Origin: Streptomyces zaomyceticus | Lineage (GTDB): Bacteria > Actinomycetota > Actinomycetes > Streptomycetales > Streptomycetaceae | Reading direction: 5' to 3' | Length of the DNA stretch: 64,000 nt | NCBI RefSeq assembly: GCF_014656215.1 | Contig: NZ_BNBZ01000004.1 | Location: 1-64,000 of the forward strand | Shown: positions 18,008-26,721 of the stretch, one piece after another | How positions within the stretch are numbered: the first letter of the stretch is position 1 | How the letters are laid out: each line of letters starts with the position of its first letter | Made by a program: the position numbers and the translations under genes | The notes under the pieces: model-generated | The model's database searches: none | What the model saw: the letters and a program-made list of their open reading frames with translations, nothing else | What the model was told of the DNA's origin: nothing

Positions 18008-18646
18008 TCACACGTCACCCCCGATGGTGTTCCGCTCGCTCGGCTGGACGTACACCAGGCCGTCCCCCTCGAAGCGGATCTGGAAGGCCTCGCCGCCGCC
18101 CTCGCCCATCAGGGTGCGGAACGTCACACCCGACTGGAAGTGCTGCTGGAGGTTGCCCTGGTGCGCGATGTACGCGCCGGGGTCGACCTGGAGCGGGTAC
18201 TGCGGGGTGACCCGCAGCACCACCGCCGGGCCGTCGGACATGATCGCGGCCTGCCCGGTGCCCTCGACGGTCGTGGTGAAGAGGCCGTTGCCGGTCGCGC
18301 CGCCGCGCATGCCCGTGAAGGTGGTGCCGGTGCGCAGGCCGGCGTCGGTGCAGAGCAGATTGCTCGCCTCGACCCAGAGCTTGTCGCCGTGCAGGGAGAC
18401 GAGGTTGATCTCGGAGGCCCGGTCGGCGAACCAGCAGGTCCCCTGGCCTCGTACCTCCATCACCTCCATCTGCTCACCCGTGAGCCTGCGGGTGACCATG
18501 CCCCGCAGGCCCTCACCGCCACCGCTCATCTTCTTGAACGCCATCTGGCCGTCGTAGGCGACCATCGAGCCGTTCTTCGCCTTGACGGAGTCGCCGGTCA
18601 TGGAGACGGCGAGCACTTTGCTGCCTTGGAGTCGGAACGTTGCCAC
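18008..18646 (-). CDS. AIM24-family protein (first of three)
   Basis: A 212-residue AIM24 paralogue, first gene of the operon. It opens ATFRLQGSKVLAVSMTGDSVKAKNGSMVAYDGQ in the usual fashion and contains GGGEGLRGMVTRRLTGE and FTGMRGGATGNGLFTTTVEG. The GTG 18646 start is chosen by family consensus; a longer frame exists but would add a non-conserved leader. It is divergent from the DUF3817 gene across about 107 bp holding a TGCACAA/TTGTGCA inverted repeat. Confidence 0.83.
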   Translation of the reverse strand: MATFRLQGSKVLAVSMTGDSVKAKNGSMVAYDGQMAFKKMSGGGEGLRGMVTRRLTGEQMEVMEVRGQGTCWFADRASEINLVSLHGDKLWVEASNLLCTDAGLRTGTTFTGMRGGATGNGLFTTTVEGTGQAAIMSDGPAVVLRVTPQYPLQVDPGAYIAHQGNLQQHFQSGVTFRTLMGEGGGEAFQIRFEGDGLVYVQPSERNTIGGDV

Positions 18647-18693
18647 CCGCTGAAGGTACTGGGGACCCGGATAAAGAGACAGCAAAGTCGGCG

Positions 18694-18718
18694 TGCACAA
18701 TGGACGGGCCCTTGTGCA
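18694..18718. promoter_or_regulatory. Inverted repeat in a divergent promoter region
   Basis: TGCACAA-N11-TTGTGCA, perfect 7-bp arms, midway between the AIM24 operon and the DUF3817 gene. It is a candidate operator for both directions. Confidence 0.4.
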
Positions 18719-18753
18719 TCCGTTCACAAGATCGAACGAAGGTGACCCCCTCC

Positions 18754-19098
18754 GTGGACATCAAGACCGCTTCCTCCCTCCACCGGCTCCGGCTCGTCTC
18801 CGCGCCGGAGGCCGTCTCGTTCCTGCTCCTGCTGGTCTGCTCGGTGCTGAAGCGGACGACGGAGTTCAACGCGGTGCCGGTCATGGGCGCGATCCACGGT
18901 GTGCTGTTCATCCTGTACGTCCTCTTCTGGCTGGACGCCTGGAACCGCACCAAGTGGAGCTTCGGCACCGCCGCCGTCTACTTCCTGTGCTCCGTGGTGC
19001 CCCTGGGCGGCTTCTACGCCGAGCGGAAGCTCAAGCGCGAGGCCGAGGACGCGGTCATCGCCTCCCGCGCCCGCACGGAGAGCGCGGTGAAGGCGTGA
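18754..19098 (+). CDS. DUF3817 membrane protein
   Basis: A 114-residue integral membrane protein with three hydrophobic segments (around [30 protein letters not shown] and [15 protein letters not shown]) and a charged C-terminal tail. The AIHG and W-DAWNRTKW motifs are family hallmarks. Function unknown. GTG 18754 has GAAGGTGA about 9 nt upstream; an in-frame GTG lies 4 codons earlier. It overlaps the next gene by 4 nt. A second DUF3817 gene is at 29796. Confidence 0.85.
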   Translation: MDIKTASSLHRLRLVSAPEAVSFLLLLVCSVLKRTTEFNAVPVMGAIHGVLFILYVLFWLDAWNRTKWSFGTAAVYFLCSVVPLGGFYAERKLKREAEDAVIASRARTESAVKA

Positions 19099-19388
19099 TC
19101 GTCGCGTTCTCGGTGACCCCGCTGGGTGTGGGGGAGGAGGTCGGCGAGTACGTCGCCGACGCCGTCCGGGTCGTCCGCGAGTCGGGACTCCCGAACCGCA
19201 CCGACGCCATGTTCACCTCCGTCGAGGGTGAGTGGGACGAGGTGATGGACGTCGTGAAGCGCGCCGTCGCCGCCGTGGAGGCCCGGGCGCCGCGCGTCTC
19301 GGTGGTCATGAAGGCCGACATCCGTCCCGGCGTCACGGACGGACTGACCTCGAAGGTCGAGACGGTGGAGCGGCACCTGGAGGGCTGA
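19095..19388 (+). CDS. MTH1187-family thiamine-binding protein
   Basis: A 97-residue ferredoxin-like-fold protein of the thiamine-binding/YqgV group. Segments [26 protein letters not shown] and [12 protein letters not shown] are typical. Family members bind thiamine or related ligands; the biological role is unsettled. The GTG start overlaps the DUF3817 stop (GTGA), so the two are one transcriptional unit. It ends at a strong hairpin. Confidence 0.85.
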   Translation: MIVAFSVTPLGVGEEVGEYVADAVRVVRESGLPNRTDAMFTSVEGEWDEVMDVVKRAVAAVEARAPRVSVVMKADIRPGVTDGLTSKVETVERHLEG

Positions 19389-19412
19389 GGTCCCGCCTTC
19401 CCCCGTACCCGA

Positions 19413-19446
19413 GAAGCCCCCGGTCCCCTGTGGGACCGGGGGCTTC
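19413..19446. terminator. Terminator after the thiamine-binding gene
   Basis: GAAGCCCCCGGTCCC pairs with GGGACCGGGGGCTTC around a 4-nt loop. Confidence 0.88.
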
Positions 19447-19466
19447 GTCGTGCCGCGGGATCCATC

Positions 19467-19482
19467 TTGAGCGACTGCTCAA
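19467..19482. promoter_or_regulatory. TetR-type operator O1 (TTGAGC-N4-GCTCAA)
   Basis: TTGAGCGACTGCTCAA lies 44 bp upstream of an exact reverse-complement twin. The arms TTGAGC/GCTCAA are perfect. Probably bound by the TetR protein encoded at 20973. Confidence 0.7.
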
Positions 19483-19510
19483 AATCGGCTACCTTCAGCC
19501 CGGGGCGGTT

Positions 19511-19526
19511 TTGAGCAGTCGCTCAA
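19511..19526. promoter_or_regulatory. TetR-type operator O2 (TTGAGC-N4-GCTCAA)
   Basis: TTGAGCAGTCGCTCAA, the inverse of O1, 30 bp before the first ATG of the SRPBCC-DUF4166-TetR operon. Two sites 44 bp apart would lie four helical turns apart on the same face. Confidence 0.7.
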
Positions 19527-19555
19527 AATGCCGTATGAGCCGGGAGAACACCCCC

Positions 19556-20296
19556 ATGGGTCTCTATGTCGAGACACAGGTCCGCGCGGACCTGGAGACG
19601 CTCTGGGAGCACACGCAGGAACCCGCCCGCCATCAGCGGTGGGACCTGCGGTTCACGGAGATCGCGTACCTTCCGCGCGCCGAGGGCGAGCCCCAGCACT
19701 TCCGGTACGCGACACGCGTCCTGCCCTTCCTGGTCGTCGCCGGCACCGGTGTCTCCGCGGGGGAGCGCCACCGGGCCGGCGGCGACCGGGTCTCCGCACT
19801 CCGGTTCTCCTCGCCGCACCCGCTCTCGCTCCTCGCCGAGGGCAGCGGCTACTGGCGATACGTCCCCACCCCGGACGGCGTCCGCTTCCTCACCGGCTAC
19901 GACTACCGGACCCGCTGGGGCCGTCCCGGCCGCCTCGCCGACCGGCTCGTGTTCCGGCCCCTCATGGGCTGGGCCACCGCCTGGTCCTTCGACCGGCTGC
20001 GGCTCTGGTGCGAGCGGGGCGTCAGCCCCGAACGCGCGCTCGGCCACTGGCTCCTCGAACTCGCCGCCCGGGTCCTCCTCGTGGCCGCGCCCCCGGCGCT
20101 CGCCCCGCTGCCGCTCGCCGTGCCGCTCACCGTCCTCGGGCTCGCCGCCGCCGTGCTCGTACCGCCCTCCGCGCGCACCCCCGCCGCCCGCCGCTGTCTG
20201 CGCACCCCGCCCGCCCGCACCCGGGAGCCCCGGCTCCTCGCCACCCTGGAGCCCTCCCGCGGGCCCCGTGACCACGCCGCCCCGGAGCAGCCGTGA
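19556..20296 (+). CDS. SRPBCC-fold protein with hydrophobic C-terminus
   Basis: A 246-residue protein. Residues 1-150 resemble an SRPBCC/START-like lipid- or ligand-binding domain (GLYVETQVRADLETLWEHTQ, HQRWDLRFTEI). Residues ~165-210 are strongly hydrophobic (LLELAARVLLVAAPP, then PLTVLGLAAAVLVPP), suggesting membrane attachment. ATG 19556 has GGGAG about 9 nt upstream; an ATG 7 codons earlier is a weaker option. First gene of a three-gene operon controlled by paired operators. Confidence 0.78.
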   Translation: MGLYVETQVRADLETLWEHTQEPARHQRWDLRFTEIAYLPRAEGEPQHFRYATRVLPFLVVAGTGVSAGERHRAGGDRVSALRFSSPHPLSLLAEGSGYWRYVPTPDGVRFLTGYDYRTRWGRPGRLADRLVFRPLMGWATAWSFDRLRLWCERGVSPERALGHWLLELAARVLLVAAPPALAPLPLAVPLTVLGLAAAVLVPPSARTPAARRCLRTPPARTREPRLLATLEPSRGPRDHAAPEQP

Positions 20297-20976
20297 CCTC
20301 GATCTTCCGCACCGCCATGGGGGACGCGGCCTTCGAGCGCCTGCACCCCGAGCTCCAGCGGCGCTTCTCCGTCGGGCTCGCGAGCGGCGAGCTGTGCGTC
20401 GGGCGGGGCGTCATGGACCGGATCTGGCACGGCAGGGCCGCCGTGAAGCCGTTCCTCGCGGTCGGCGGGCTGCGGAACATCCTGCTGCCCCGCACCGGCC
20501 GGAACGTCCCCTTCACCATCGAGAACGTGCCCTACACGGACTCGTACGGGCGGGAGACCGTCACCTTCGTCCGGACCTTCGCCCTGCCCGGCGGGCCCCG
20601 GCGCTTCGACGCCACCATGGTCCACAGCCCCGAACGGGACTGCGTCCTCGACTACCTCGGCACCCACCAGCACCTCGCCAGCGATCTGCACATGTCCGCC
20701 GAGCCGGACGGCTCGCTCCTCATCCGCTCCGGCGAACACCGCTTCCGCGAGGGCCCGTTGGACGTGCGGGTCCCGGAACTGATCGGCGGCCGGGCCGAGG
20801 TGCGCGAGTCCTTCGACGAGCGCACCGGCCGCTTCCGCATCAACGTACGGGTGGACAACCGGTACTTCGGCCCGCTCTTCGGGTACCGGGGTTCGTTCAC
20901 CGCCGAGTACGCGGACGTACGCTCCCGGGGGGTGCGCGCGGGGCTGCGCCCGGTGCGCGAGGAGGTACGGGCATGA
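20293..20976 (+). CDS. DUF4166 domain protein
   Basis: A 227-residue protein of the DUF4166 family, function unknown. Segments FERLHPELQRRFSVGL, RNVPFTIENVPYTDSYGRETV and YFGPLFGYRGSFT are typical. No signal peptide. It starts within the stop of the SRPBCC gene (GTGA) and its own stop overlaps the TetR start (ATGA), so all three are translationally coupled. Elsewhere DUF4166 is often found with SRPBCC or saccharopine-dehydrogenase-like proteins, hinting at lipid or hydrophobic-ligand chemistry; this is inference. Confidence 0.8.
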   Translation: MTSIFRTAMGDAAFERLHPELQRRFSVGLASGELCVGRGVMDRIWHGRAAVKPFLAVGGLRNILLPRTGRNVPFTIENVPYTDSYGRETVTFVRTFALPGGPRRFDATMVHSPERDCVLDYLGTHQHLASDLHMSAEPDGSLLIRSGEHRFREGPLDVRVPELIGGRAEVRESFDERTGRFRINVRVDNRYFGPLFGYRGSFTAEYADVRSRGVRAGLRPVREEVRA

Positions 20977-21665
20977 GCCGGGAAGTGAAGGACCGGAGGG
21001 CCGGGGAGCCCCGGGCGCAGGACGCGCGCAGCCGGGAGACCCGGGAGAAGCTGCTCGAAGGCGCTCTGCGCACCCTCGTCGAACAGGGCATCGCCAAAGC
21101 CTCCGCCCGCGCCATCGCCACCACCGCCGAAGTCAACCAGGCCCTCGTCTTCTACCACTTCGGCTCCGTCGACGAACTGCTCGCCGCGGCCTGCCGGCAC
21201 GGCGCCGAGCAGCGGGTGGCCCGCCACCGCGAGCGGCTGCGCTCCGTCGGGAGTCTCAGTGAGCTGCTCGCCTTCGGGCGGGCGCTGCACGAGGAGGAGC
21301 GGGAGGCCGGGCACGTGGCCTTCCTCGGGCAGCTGCTCGCGGGGGCGCAGGCGCACCCCCGGCTCGTTCCGGCCACCGCCGCCGGGCTCGACCTGTGGAT
21401 CGCCGAGATCGAACAGGTGCTCGCCCGGGTCCTCGCGGGGAGCCCGCTCGCCGAGTTCACCGACCCCGCCGGGCTCGCCCGCGCGGTCGGCGCCTCCTTC
21501 GTCGGTCTCGAACTGTACGAGGGCGTCGACCCCGCCGGCGCGGAGGCCGCCTTCGGCGCGCTCGAGCAGCTCGGAGCCCTGATGGCCGCCGTCGAGGAGC
21601 TGAACCCGGTCGCCCGAAAGGCCGTCACGTACACCCTGCGGCGACAGAGCGGCCGCGCCCGGTAG
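20973..21665 (+). CDS. TetR-family transcriptional regulator
   Basis: A 230-residue repressor. The helix-turn-helix is at residues ~25-70: REKLLEGALRTLVEQG, then ARAIATTAEVNQALVFYHFGSVDELL. The C-terminal half is an all-helical ligand domain. It is the last gene of the coupled operon behind the twin TTGAGC-N4-GCTCAA operators and so is most likely their ligand-responsive autorepressor. Effector unknown, plausibly the same hydrophobic compound handled by the SRPBCC protein. Confidence 0.9.
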   Translation: MSREVKDRRAGEPRAQDARSRETREKLLEGALRTLVEQGIAKASARAIATTAEVNQALVFYHFGSVDELLAAACRHGAEQRVARHRERLRSVGSLSELLAFGRALHEEEREAGHVAFLGQLLAGAQAHPRLVPATAAGLDLWIAEIEQVLARVLAGSPLAEFTDPAGLARAVGASFVGLELYEGVDPAGAEAAFGALEQLGALMAAVEELNPVARKAVTYTLRRQSGRAR

Positions 21666-21755
21666 GACCGCCCACTCGGACTACTCCAGTCGACACACCG
21701 AAGGTTTGCCCTTTCTGTTGGGGTATCGGATGGTTCAACGACGGCTGGAGGCACC

Positions 21756-23573
21756 GTGCGGCAGGGAGGCTACGACTACGACAGCTACAGCCGTCTCGCC
21801 GGTCCGCTCACGGAACCGGATCCGGTGGCCTACCGGGTGCGGTACCGGAGTCTCCTCTCGAAGGAGCCGCACCGCGTACGAGCCGTCCTCCTGATGTGCC
21901 TCGCACCGATCCTCTCGGCGCTGCTCCTCGCCTATCTCGTCTGGCCCGGCCACCGGACCGTCCGCGAGGGCGGCGACCCCCTGCTCGTCCACCTCGACAC
22001 GGTGATGCTCGTGTCGATCGGCCTCATCTGCTTCTTCATGCTGGTGAACGTCATATCGATCGCCCACGCCACCATGGTCGCCCGCGACCCGATACCCGTG
22101 TACGCCGAGAAGGGCACCCGCGTCGCCTTCCTCACCACGTACGTCCCGGGCAAGGAACCGCTCTCCATGGTCCGCGCCACCCTCGAAGGCGCCCGCCGGC
22201 TCCGGCACGGCGGACCCCTCGACGTCTGGCTCCTCGACGAGGGCGACTCCGCCGACGCCAAGGCCCTCTGCGCCGAGCTCGGCGTCCTCCACTTCACCCG
22301 TGCCGGCGTCCCCGAGTGGAACCGCCGGAAGGGCGTCCACAAGGCGAGGACCAAGCACGGCAACTACAACGCCTGGCTCGCGACGCACGGCGACGACTAC
22401 GACTACTTCGCCTCCGTGGACACCGACCACGTCCCGCTCCCCGACTTCCTGGAGCGGATGCTCGGCTACTTCCGCGACCCCGACATCGCCTTCGTCGTGG
22501 GACCGCAGGTGTACGGCAACTACACCAACATCGTCACCAAGGCCGCCGAGTCCCAGCAGTTCCTCTTCCACGCCCTCGTCCAGCGCGCCGGGAACCGCTA
22601 CCACGCGCCCATGTTCGTCGGCACGAACAACGCCGTCCGGATCTCCGCGCTCCGGCAGATCGGCGGCCTGTACGACTCCGTCACCGAGGACATGGCCACC
22701 GGCTTCGAACTGCACCGCAGGAAGAACCCGGCCACCGGCCGCCACTGGCGCTCCGTCTACACCCCCGACGTCCTCGCGGTGGGCGAGGGCCCGGCCTCCT
22801 GGACGGACTTCTTCGCGCAGCAGCTCCGCTGGTCCCGGGGCACGTACGAGACGATCCTCAAGCAGTACTGGAAGGCGCCCTTCCGCACTCCGCCGGGCCG
22901 CTTCCTCAACTACACCCTGATGCTCGCCTACTACCCGATGACGGCGGTCAACTGGCTCCTCGGCGTCCTCAGCGGCGTCCTCTACCTGTGGTTCGGCGCC
23001 TCCGGCACCCAGGTCTCCACCTCGGTCTGGCTGATGATCTACAGCGATGCCGTGGCCCTCCAGATCGGCCTCTACCTCTGGAACCGGCGCCACAACGTCT
23101 CGCCGCACGAGCCCGAGGGCTCCGGCGGTCTCGCCGGCATGGCGATGTCCGCGGTCTCCGCCCCCGTCTACCTCATGTCCCTCGGCTCGGCGGTTCTGCG
23201 CACCCGCGGCCGCTTCGTCGTCACCCCCAAGGGTGGAGCGGCCAGCCCCGACCGGGTCCGCACCTTCCGTTTCCACCTCTTCTGGGCGGCCGTCCTCATC
23301 GCCTCGCTCGCCGCCTCGGTCCACTTCGGGCACACCCACGCGGCCATGCGCGTCTGGGCCGCCCTGGCCCTGGTCGTCGCCCTCGCCCCGGTCTCCCTCT
23401 GGGTGTTCACGAGCCTCCGGGACAGGCGCGTGCTGCGCGTCCGCGAGCACGCCCGCGCCCGGGTCAGGGCCCGCGGTCCCGCCGGCGCCCGTGACGGGGT
23501 CGACGTCCGTGCCGTCACCCCGGCCCCGCCGGCGCCCGCGGCACCGGCCCCCACGACGACCGGAGGGAACTGA
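21756..23573 (+). CDS. CslA-like family 2 glycosyltransferase
   Basis: A 605-residue cellulose-synthase-like membrane protein. Two membrane segments (residues ~42-62 and 83-105) precede the catalytic domain, which shows D-x-D at 222-224 (SVDTDH), TED at 310-312 and the Q-x-x-RW motif at 355-359 (QQLRW). About four more membrane helices follow, then a Pro/Ala-rich tail. Next to a GlxA-type oxidase it resembles the Streptomyces CslA that makes a beta-glucan at hyphal tips. GTG 21756 follows GGAGG. Whether this is the only CslA in the genome cannot be told here, so I give no symbol. Confidence 0.88.
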   Translation: MRQGGYDYDSYSRLAGPLTEPDPVAYRVRYRSLLSKEPHRVRAVLLMCLAPILSALLLAYLVWPGHRTVREGGDPLLVHLDTVMLVSIGLICFFMLVNVISIAHATMVARDPIPVYAEKGTRVAFLTTYVPGKEPLSMVRATLEGARRLRHGGPLDVWLLDEGDSADAKALCAELGVLHFTRAGVPEWNRRKGVHKARTKHGNYNAWLATHGDDYDYFASVDTDHVPLPDFLERMLGYFRDPDIAFVVGPQVYGNYTNIVTKAAESQQFLFHALVQRAGNRYHAPMFVGTNNAVRISALRQIGGLYDSVTEDMATGFELHRRKNPATGRHWRSVYTPDVLAVGEGPASWTDFFAQQLRWSRGTYETILKQYWKAPFRTPPGRFLNYTLMLAYYPMTAVNWLLGVLSGVLYLWFGASGTQVSTSVWLMIYSDAVALQIGLYLWNRRHNVSPHEPEGSGGLAGMAMSAVSAPVYLMSLGSAVLRTRGRFVVTPKGGAASPDRVRTFRFHLFWAAVLIASLAASVHFGHTHAAMRVWAALALVVALAPVSLWVFTSLRDRRVLRVREHARARVRARGPAGARDGVDVRAVTPAPPAPAAPAPTTTGGN

Positions 23574-23576
23574 GCC

Positions 23577-25547
23577 ATGGCCCACCGGCCGTCGAAGAAG
23601 TTCAGGAAGACCCTGCTGGGCGGCGGAGCGGTGCTGGTCCTGGCGGCGCTCAACGCCCCCGCCGCCGTCTCCTTCGCCGAGGAGAGGTACCACGCGTACA
23701 AGATCGCCCAGCCCGGCTACCAGCGTCGGTTCGGCTCCTGGACGGAGGTCGCCGTCCCCGACGGGTACCGCATCAACGCCATCCACGCGGCCCTGCTGCA
23801 CACCGGCAAGGTGCTGCTGATCGCCGGCTCCGGCAACAGCCAGAAGAACTTCGACGCCGGGACCTTCGAGACCGTCCTCTGGGACCCGGTGAAGAACACC
23901 TTCGAGAAGATCCCCACCCCCGTGGACTTCTTCTGCTCCGGCCACACCCAGCTCCCCGACGGACGGCTGCTCGTCGCCGGCGGCACCGCCCGCTACGAGA
24001 TCCTCGACGGCGAGGTCAAGAGGGCCGGCGGCGGCATGCGGGTCAAGAACGAGAGCCCCGACAAGGCCGTCACCCTCAAGAAGGGCACCGTCTTCCGCTC
24101 CCCGTCCGGGGTCGAGTACGTCTCACGGTTCGACGTCACCGTCCCCAGGGCCAAGCGCGAGTTCGCGATCTCGTACTTCGCGAGCGGCCAGATGAAGCCG
24201 TGGACGACCAAGGTCACCGCCGCCGAGGCCCGGGTCTTCGTCGAGGCGAGGGAGGAGGGCCCGGAGGCCCTCACCACCGAGGCCGCACAGTACGAGGTCG
24301 TCGGCCTCAAGGGCGAGGAGGCCGACAACGTCTACGGCCTCGCGCAGAAGCTCACCACCGAGAAGCAGGACTTCCAGGGCATCAAGGGCGCCTACGAGTT
24401 CGACCCGAAGGCCGAGAAGTACATCCCGGTCGCCCCCATGAAGGACGCCCGCTGGTACCCCACCCTGGTCACCCTCGACGACGGCAGGGTCCTCGCCGTC
24501 TCCGGACTCAACGACGTCGGCGACGTCGTCCCCGGGGACAACGAGATCTACGACCCCGTGACCAAGAAGTGGTCCAAGGGCCCCTTCCGCTACTTCCCCA
24601 CCTACCCCTCCCTCTTCCTCACCCAGGGCGGCAAGCTCCTCTACACCGGCTCCAACGCCGGCTACGGCCCCGCCGAGAAGGGCCGCGAAGCCGGCCTCTG
24701 GGACCTGGAGAAGAACTCCTTCACCAAGCTCGGCGGGCTCACCGACCCCGACCAGCTGGAGACCTCCGCCTCCCTGATCCTGCCCCCGGCCCAGGACCAG
24801 AAGGTCATGGTCCTCGGCGGCGGCGGGGTCGGCGAGTCACCCAGGTCGACCGCCCGCACCTCGATCGTCGACCTCTCCGAGGACAGCCCGGTCTTCACCG
24901 ACGGCCCGGCGCTCCCGCAGGGCACCCGCTACCTCAGCAGCGTCCTGCTGCCCGACGACACCGTCTTCACCACCGGCGGCTCCGAGCAGTACCGCGGCCG
25001 CGGCGGCAGCGACATCCTCAAGGCACAGTTCTACGACCCGAGGAGCAATGCCTTCACCGAGGCCGCCGAACCCACCGTCGGCCGCAACTACCACTCCGAG
25101 GCGCTGCTGCTGCCCGACGGCAGGGTCGCCACCTTCGGCTCCGACCCGCTCTTCGACGACAAGGACAACACCAGGCTCGGCACCTTCGAGCAGCGCGTCG
25201 AGGTCTTCACCCCGCCCTACCTCCACAGGGCCGGCGCCGACCGGCCCGTCCTGGGGGAGGGGCCGCGGGAACTCGACCAGAACGGCCGCGCCACCTTCAA
25301 GACCAAGGACGCCGGCCGGATCGCCACGGCCCGGCTCATGCGGCCCAGCGCCGTCACCCACACCACGGACGTCGAGCAGCGCTCGGTGGAACTCGGCCTG
25401 ACGAAGGGCCGGGACGGGATGACGCTCACCGTCGACGTACCCCGGGACCGGACCCTCGTCCCGCCCGGCTGGTACATGCTCTTCGTCACCGACGCCGACG
25501 GCATCCCGTCCGAGGCGAAGTGGATCCAGGTCGAACCGGGCCGGTGA
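23577..25547 (+). CDS. GlxA-like copper radical oxidase (galactose-oxidase fold)
   Basis: A 656-residue secreted or membrane-anchored Kelch beta-propeller plus C-terminal DUF1929 domain. An N-terminal hydrophobic stretch (residues ~13-32) is a signal or anchor. Copper-radical residues are visible: Cys120 in FCSGH (thioether cysteine), a candidate Tyr140 in TARYE, Trp293 in ARWYP, Tyr505-His506 in RNYHS and His595 in THTTD. Its start lies 3 nt after the CslA-like stop, so they are co-translated. GlxA oxidises the nascent CslA glycan during tip growth and morphological development in Streptomyces. Confidence 0.9.
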   Translation: MAHRPSKKFRKTLLGGGAVLVLAALNAPAAVSFAEERYHAYKIAQPGYQRRFGSWTEVAVPDGYRINAIHAALLHTGKVLLIAGSGNSQKNFDAGTFETVLWDPVKNTFEKIPTPVDFFCSGHTQLPDGRLLVAGGTARYEILDGEVKRAGGGMRVKNESPDKAVTLKKGTVFRSPSGVEYVSRFDVTVPRAKREFAISYFASGQMKPWTTKVTAAEARVFVEAREEGPEALTTEAAQYEVVGLKGEEADNVYGLAQKLTTEKQDFQGIKGAYEFDPKAEKYIPVAPMKDARWYPTLVTLDDGRVLAVSGLNDVGDVVPGDNEIYDPVTKKWSKGPFRYFPTYPSLFLTQGGKLLYTGSNAGYGPAEKGREAGLWDLEKNSFTKLGGLTDPDQLETSASLILPPAQDQKVMVLGGGGVGESPRSTARTSIVDLSEDSPVFTDGPALPQGTRYLSSVLLPDDTVFTTGGSEQYRGRGGSDILKAQFYDPRSNAFTEAAEPTVGRNYHSEALLLPDGRVATFGSDPLFDDKDNTRLGTFEQRVEVFTPPYLHRAGADRPVLGEGPRELDQNGRATFKTKDAGRIATARLMRPSAVTHTTDVEQRSVELGLTKGRDGMTLTVDVPRDRTLVPPGWYMLFVTDADGIPSEAKWIQVEPGR

Positions 25548-25586
25548 CCGGGCTCGCCGGGGGGTGGTGCCGCGCCCGGGGCGGGT

Positions 25587-25629
25587 CTAGGTCGTCTCTG
25601 CCAGGCAAGATCCGGAAGAGACGGCCTAG
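25587..25629. terminator. Bidirectional terminator containing a stop codon
   Basis: CTAGGTCGTCTCT and AGAGACGGCCTAG form the stem. The right arm includes the TAG stop of the converging GH6 gene. Confidence 0.7.
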
Positions 25630-26642
25630 CCCTTCGCCCGGCGCGCCAGGCCCAGGGCGTACTCGGGCCACCAGATCCCGGCCGCCGGGCCGCCCCGGCA
25701 CGGGCCGTCCGAGTCGCCGGGCCGCTTGATCCACAGATACGCGTCGACCAGTTCGTCCCCGGTCCGCTCCGTCGGCGGTACCCCGAGGGAGCGGCCCGGC
25801 GGATTGCACCAAGCCTCCGCCCGGTCGCCCGGGAGGGGGCCGGCGCCGTTGCGGCTGGTGTCCACCGTGAAGTGGGCGCCGCCGATGAGTCCGGAGAGCG
25901 AGGCGCCGAAGTCCTCGACCGTGTCGTTCGTCTGGAAGTTGGAGACGTTGAGCGCGAAGCCGTCGGCGCGGGCCAGCCCCGCCCGGCGCAGCGGCTCGAC
26001 CAGCCTGCCCGGATCGTCGATCCAGGCCGGATTGCCCGCGTCCAGATAGACCCGGGTGCCGGGCTGCCGCTTGAGCCGCTCGATCGCCCCGGCCAGCAGT
26101 CCGTACCGCTCGTCGTGGTACTGCGCCGGGGTGCAGCCGTCCACGATGTGCGGCACCGCGTCGGGCTCCAGGACGACGATCGCGGAGGCGTCCCCGAGCG
26201 CGGTGGCGAAGGAGTCGATCCAGCTCCGGTAGGCCCCCGCGTCGTGCGAGCCGCCCGCCGAGTACATCCCGCAGTCGCGGTGCGGGATGTTGTAGGCGAC
26301 GAAGACGGCCGTGCGGTTCTCGGCCGCCGCGCCCCGGACCGCGCGGGTGATCTCCGGTACGGGATCGTCGCCGGCCGGCCACTCCGCCACCGGGCGGTCC
26401 GCGATCCGCCTCAGGACCCGCGCGTCCTCGGTCCTGCCCTCCGCCTCGTACCGGCGGACCTGCCGGGCCGCGTCGCTCTCCGGGTCGACCCAGAACGGGG
26501 AGCCGCTCGCGGGGACCGGGGACTCGCCGCGCGCGGACGGCGGGCGGACGGGGCCCTTCGGGGGCTCGTCCTCGCCGCAACCGGTCAGGAGCAGCGCGGA
26601 GACGAGGGCCAGGGCGACGGCGGTGACGGTGCGGCGGGACAT
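25626..26642 (-). CDS. GH6-family endoglucanase-like lipoprotein
   Basis: A 338-residue protein with a lipoprotein signal: hydrophobic TAVALALVSALLLTG followed by Cys in the lipobox LLTGC. The mature part matches glycoside hydrolase family 6: VFVAYNIPHRDCG, the VLEPDAVP segment that carries the catalytic Asp in this family, YLDAGNPAWI, LNVSNFQTND, TVDTSRNG and YLWIKRPGDSDG. It cleaves beta-1,4-glucan outside the membrane. The start at 26642 gives a classical lipoprotein leader; a longer frame starts at 26708. It faces the cslA/glxA-like pair, so it may trim their glycan, as proposed for CslZ. Confidence 0.88.
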   Translation of the reverse strand: MSRRTVTAVALALVSALLLTGCGEDEPPKGPVRPPSARGESPVPASGSPFWVDPESDAARQVRRYEAEGRTEDARVLRRIADRPVAEWPAGDDPVPEITRAVRGAAAENRTAVFVAYNIPHRDCGMYSAGGSHDAGAYRSWIDSFATALGDASAIVVLEPDAVPHIVDGCTPAQYHDERYGLLAGAIERLKRQPGTRVYLDAGNPAWIDDPGRLVEPLRRAGLARADGFALNVSNFQTNDTVEDFGASLSGLIGGAHFTVDTSRNGAGPLPGDRAEAWCNPPGRSLGVPPTERTGDELVDAYLWIKRPGDSDGPCRGGPAAGIWWPEYALGLARRAKG

Positions 26643-26721
26643 CCGGCCCCCAGGGTCGGGTACGGCGGGTGCGGCGCTTCGTACGGACGGCTCGGCGATC
26701 CGGGCCATCGTGGCATCCCGG

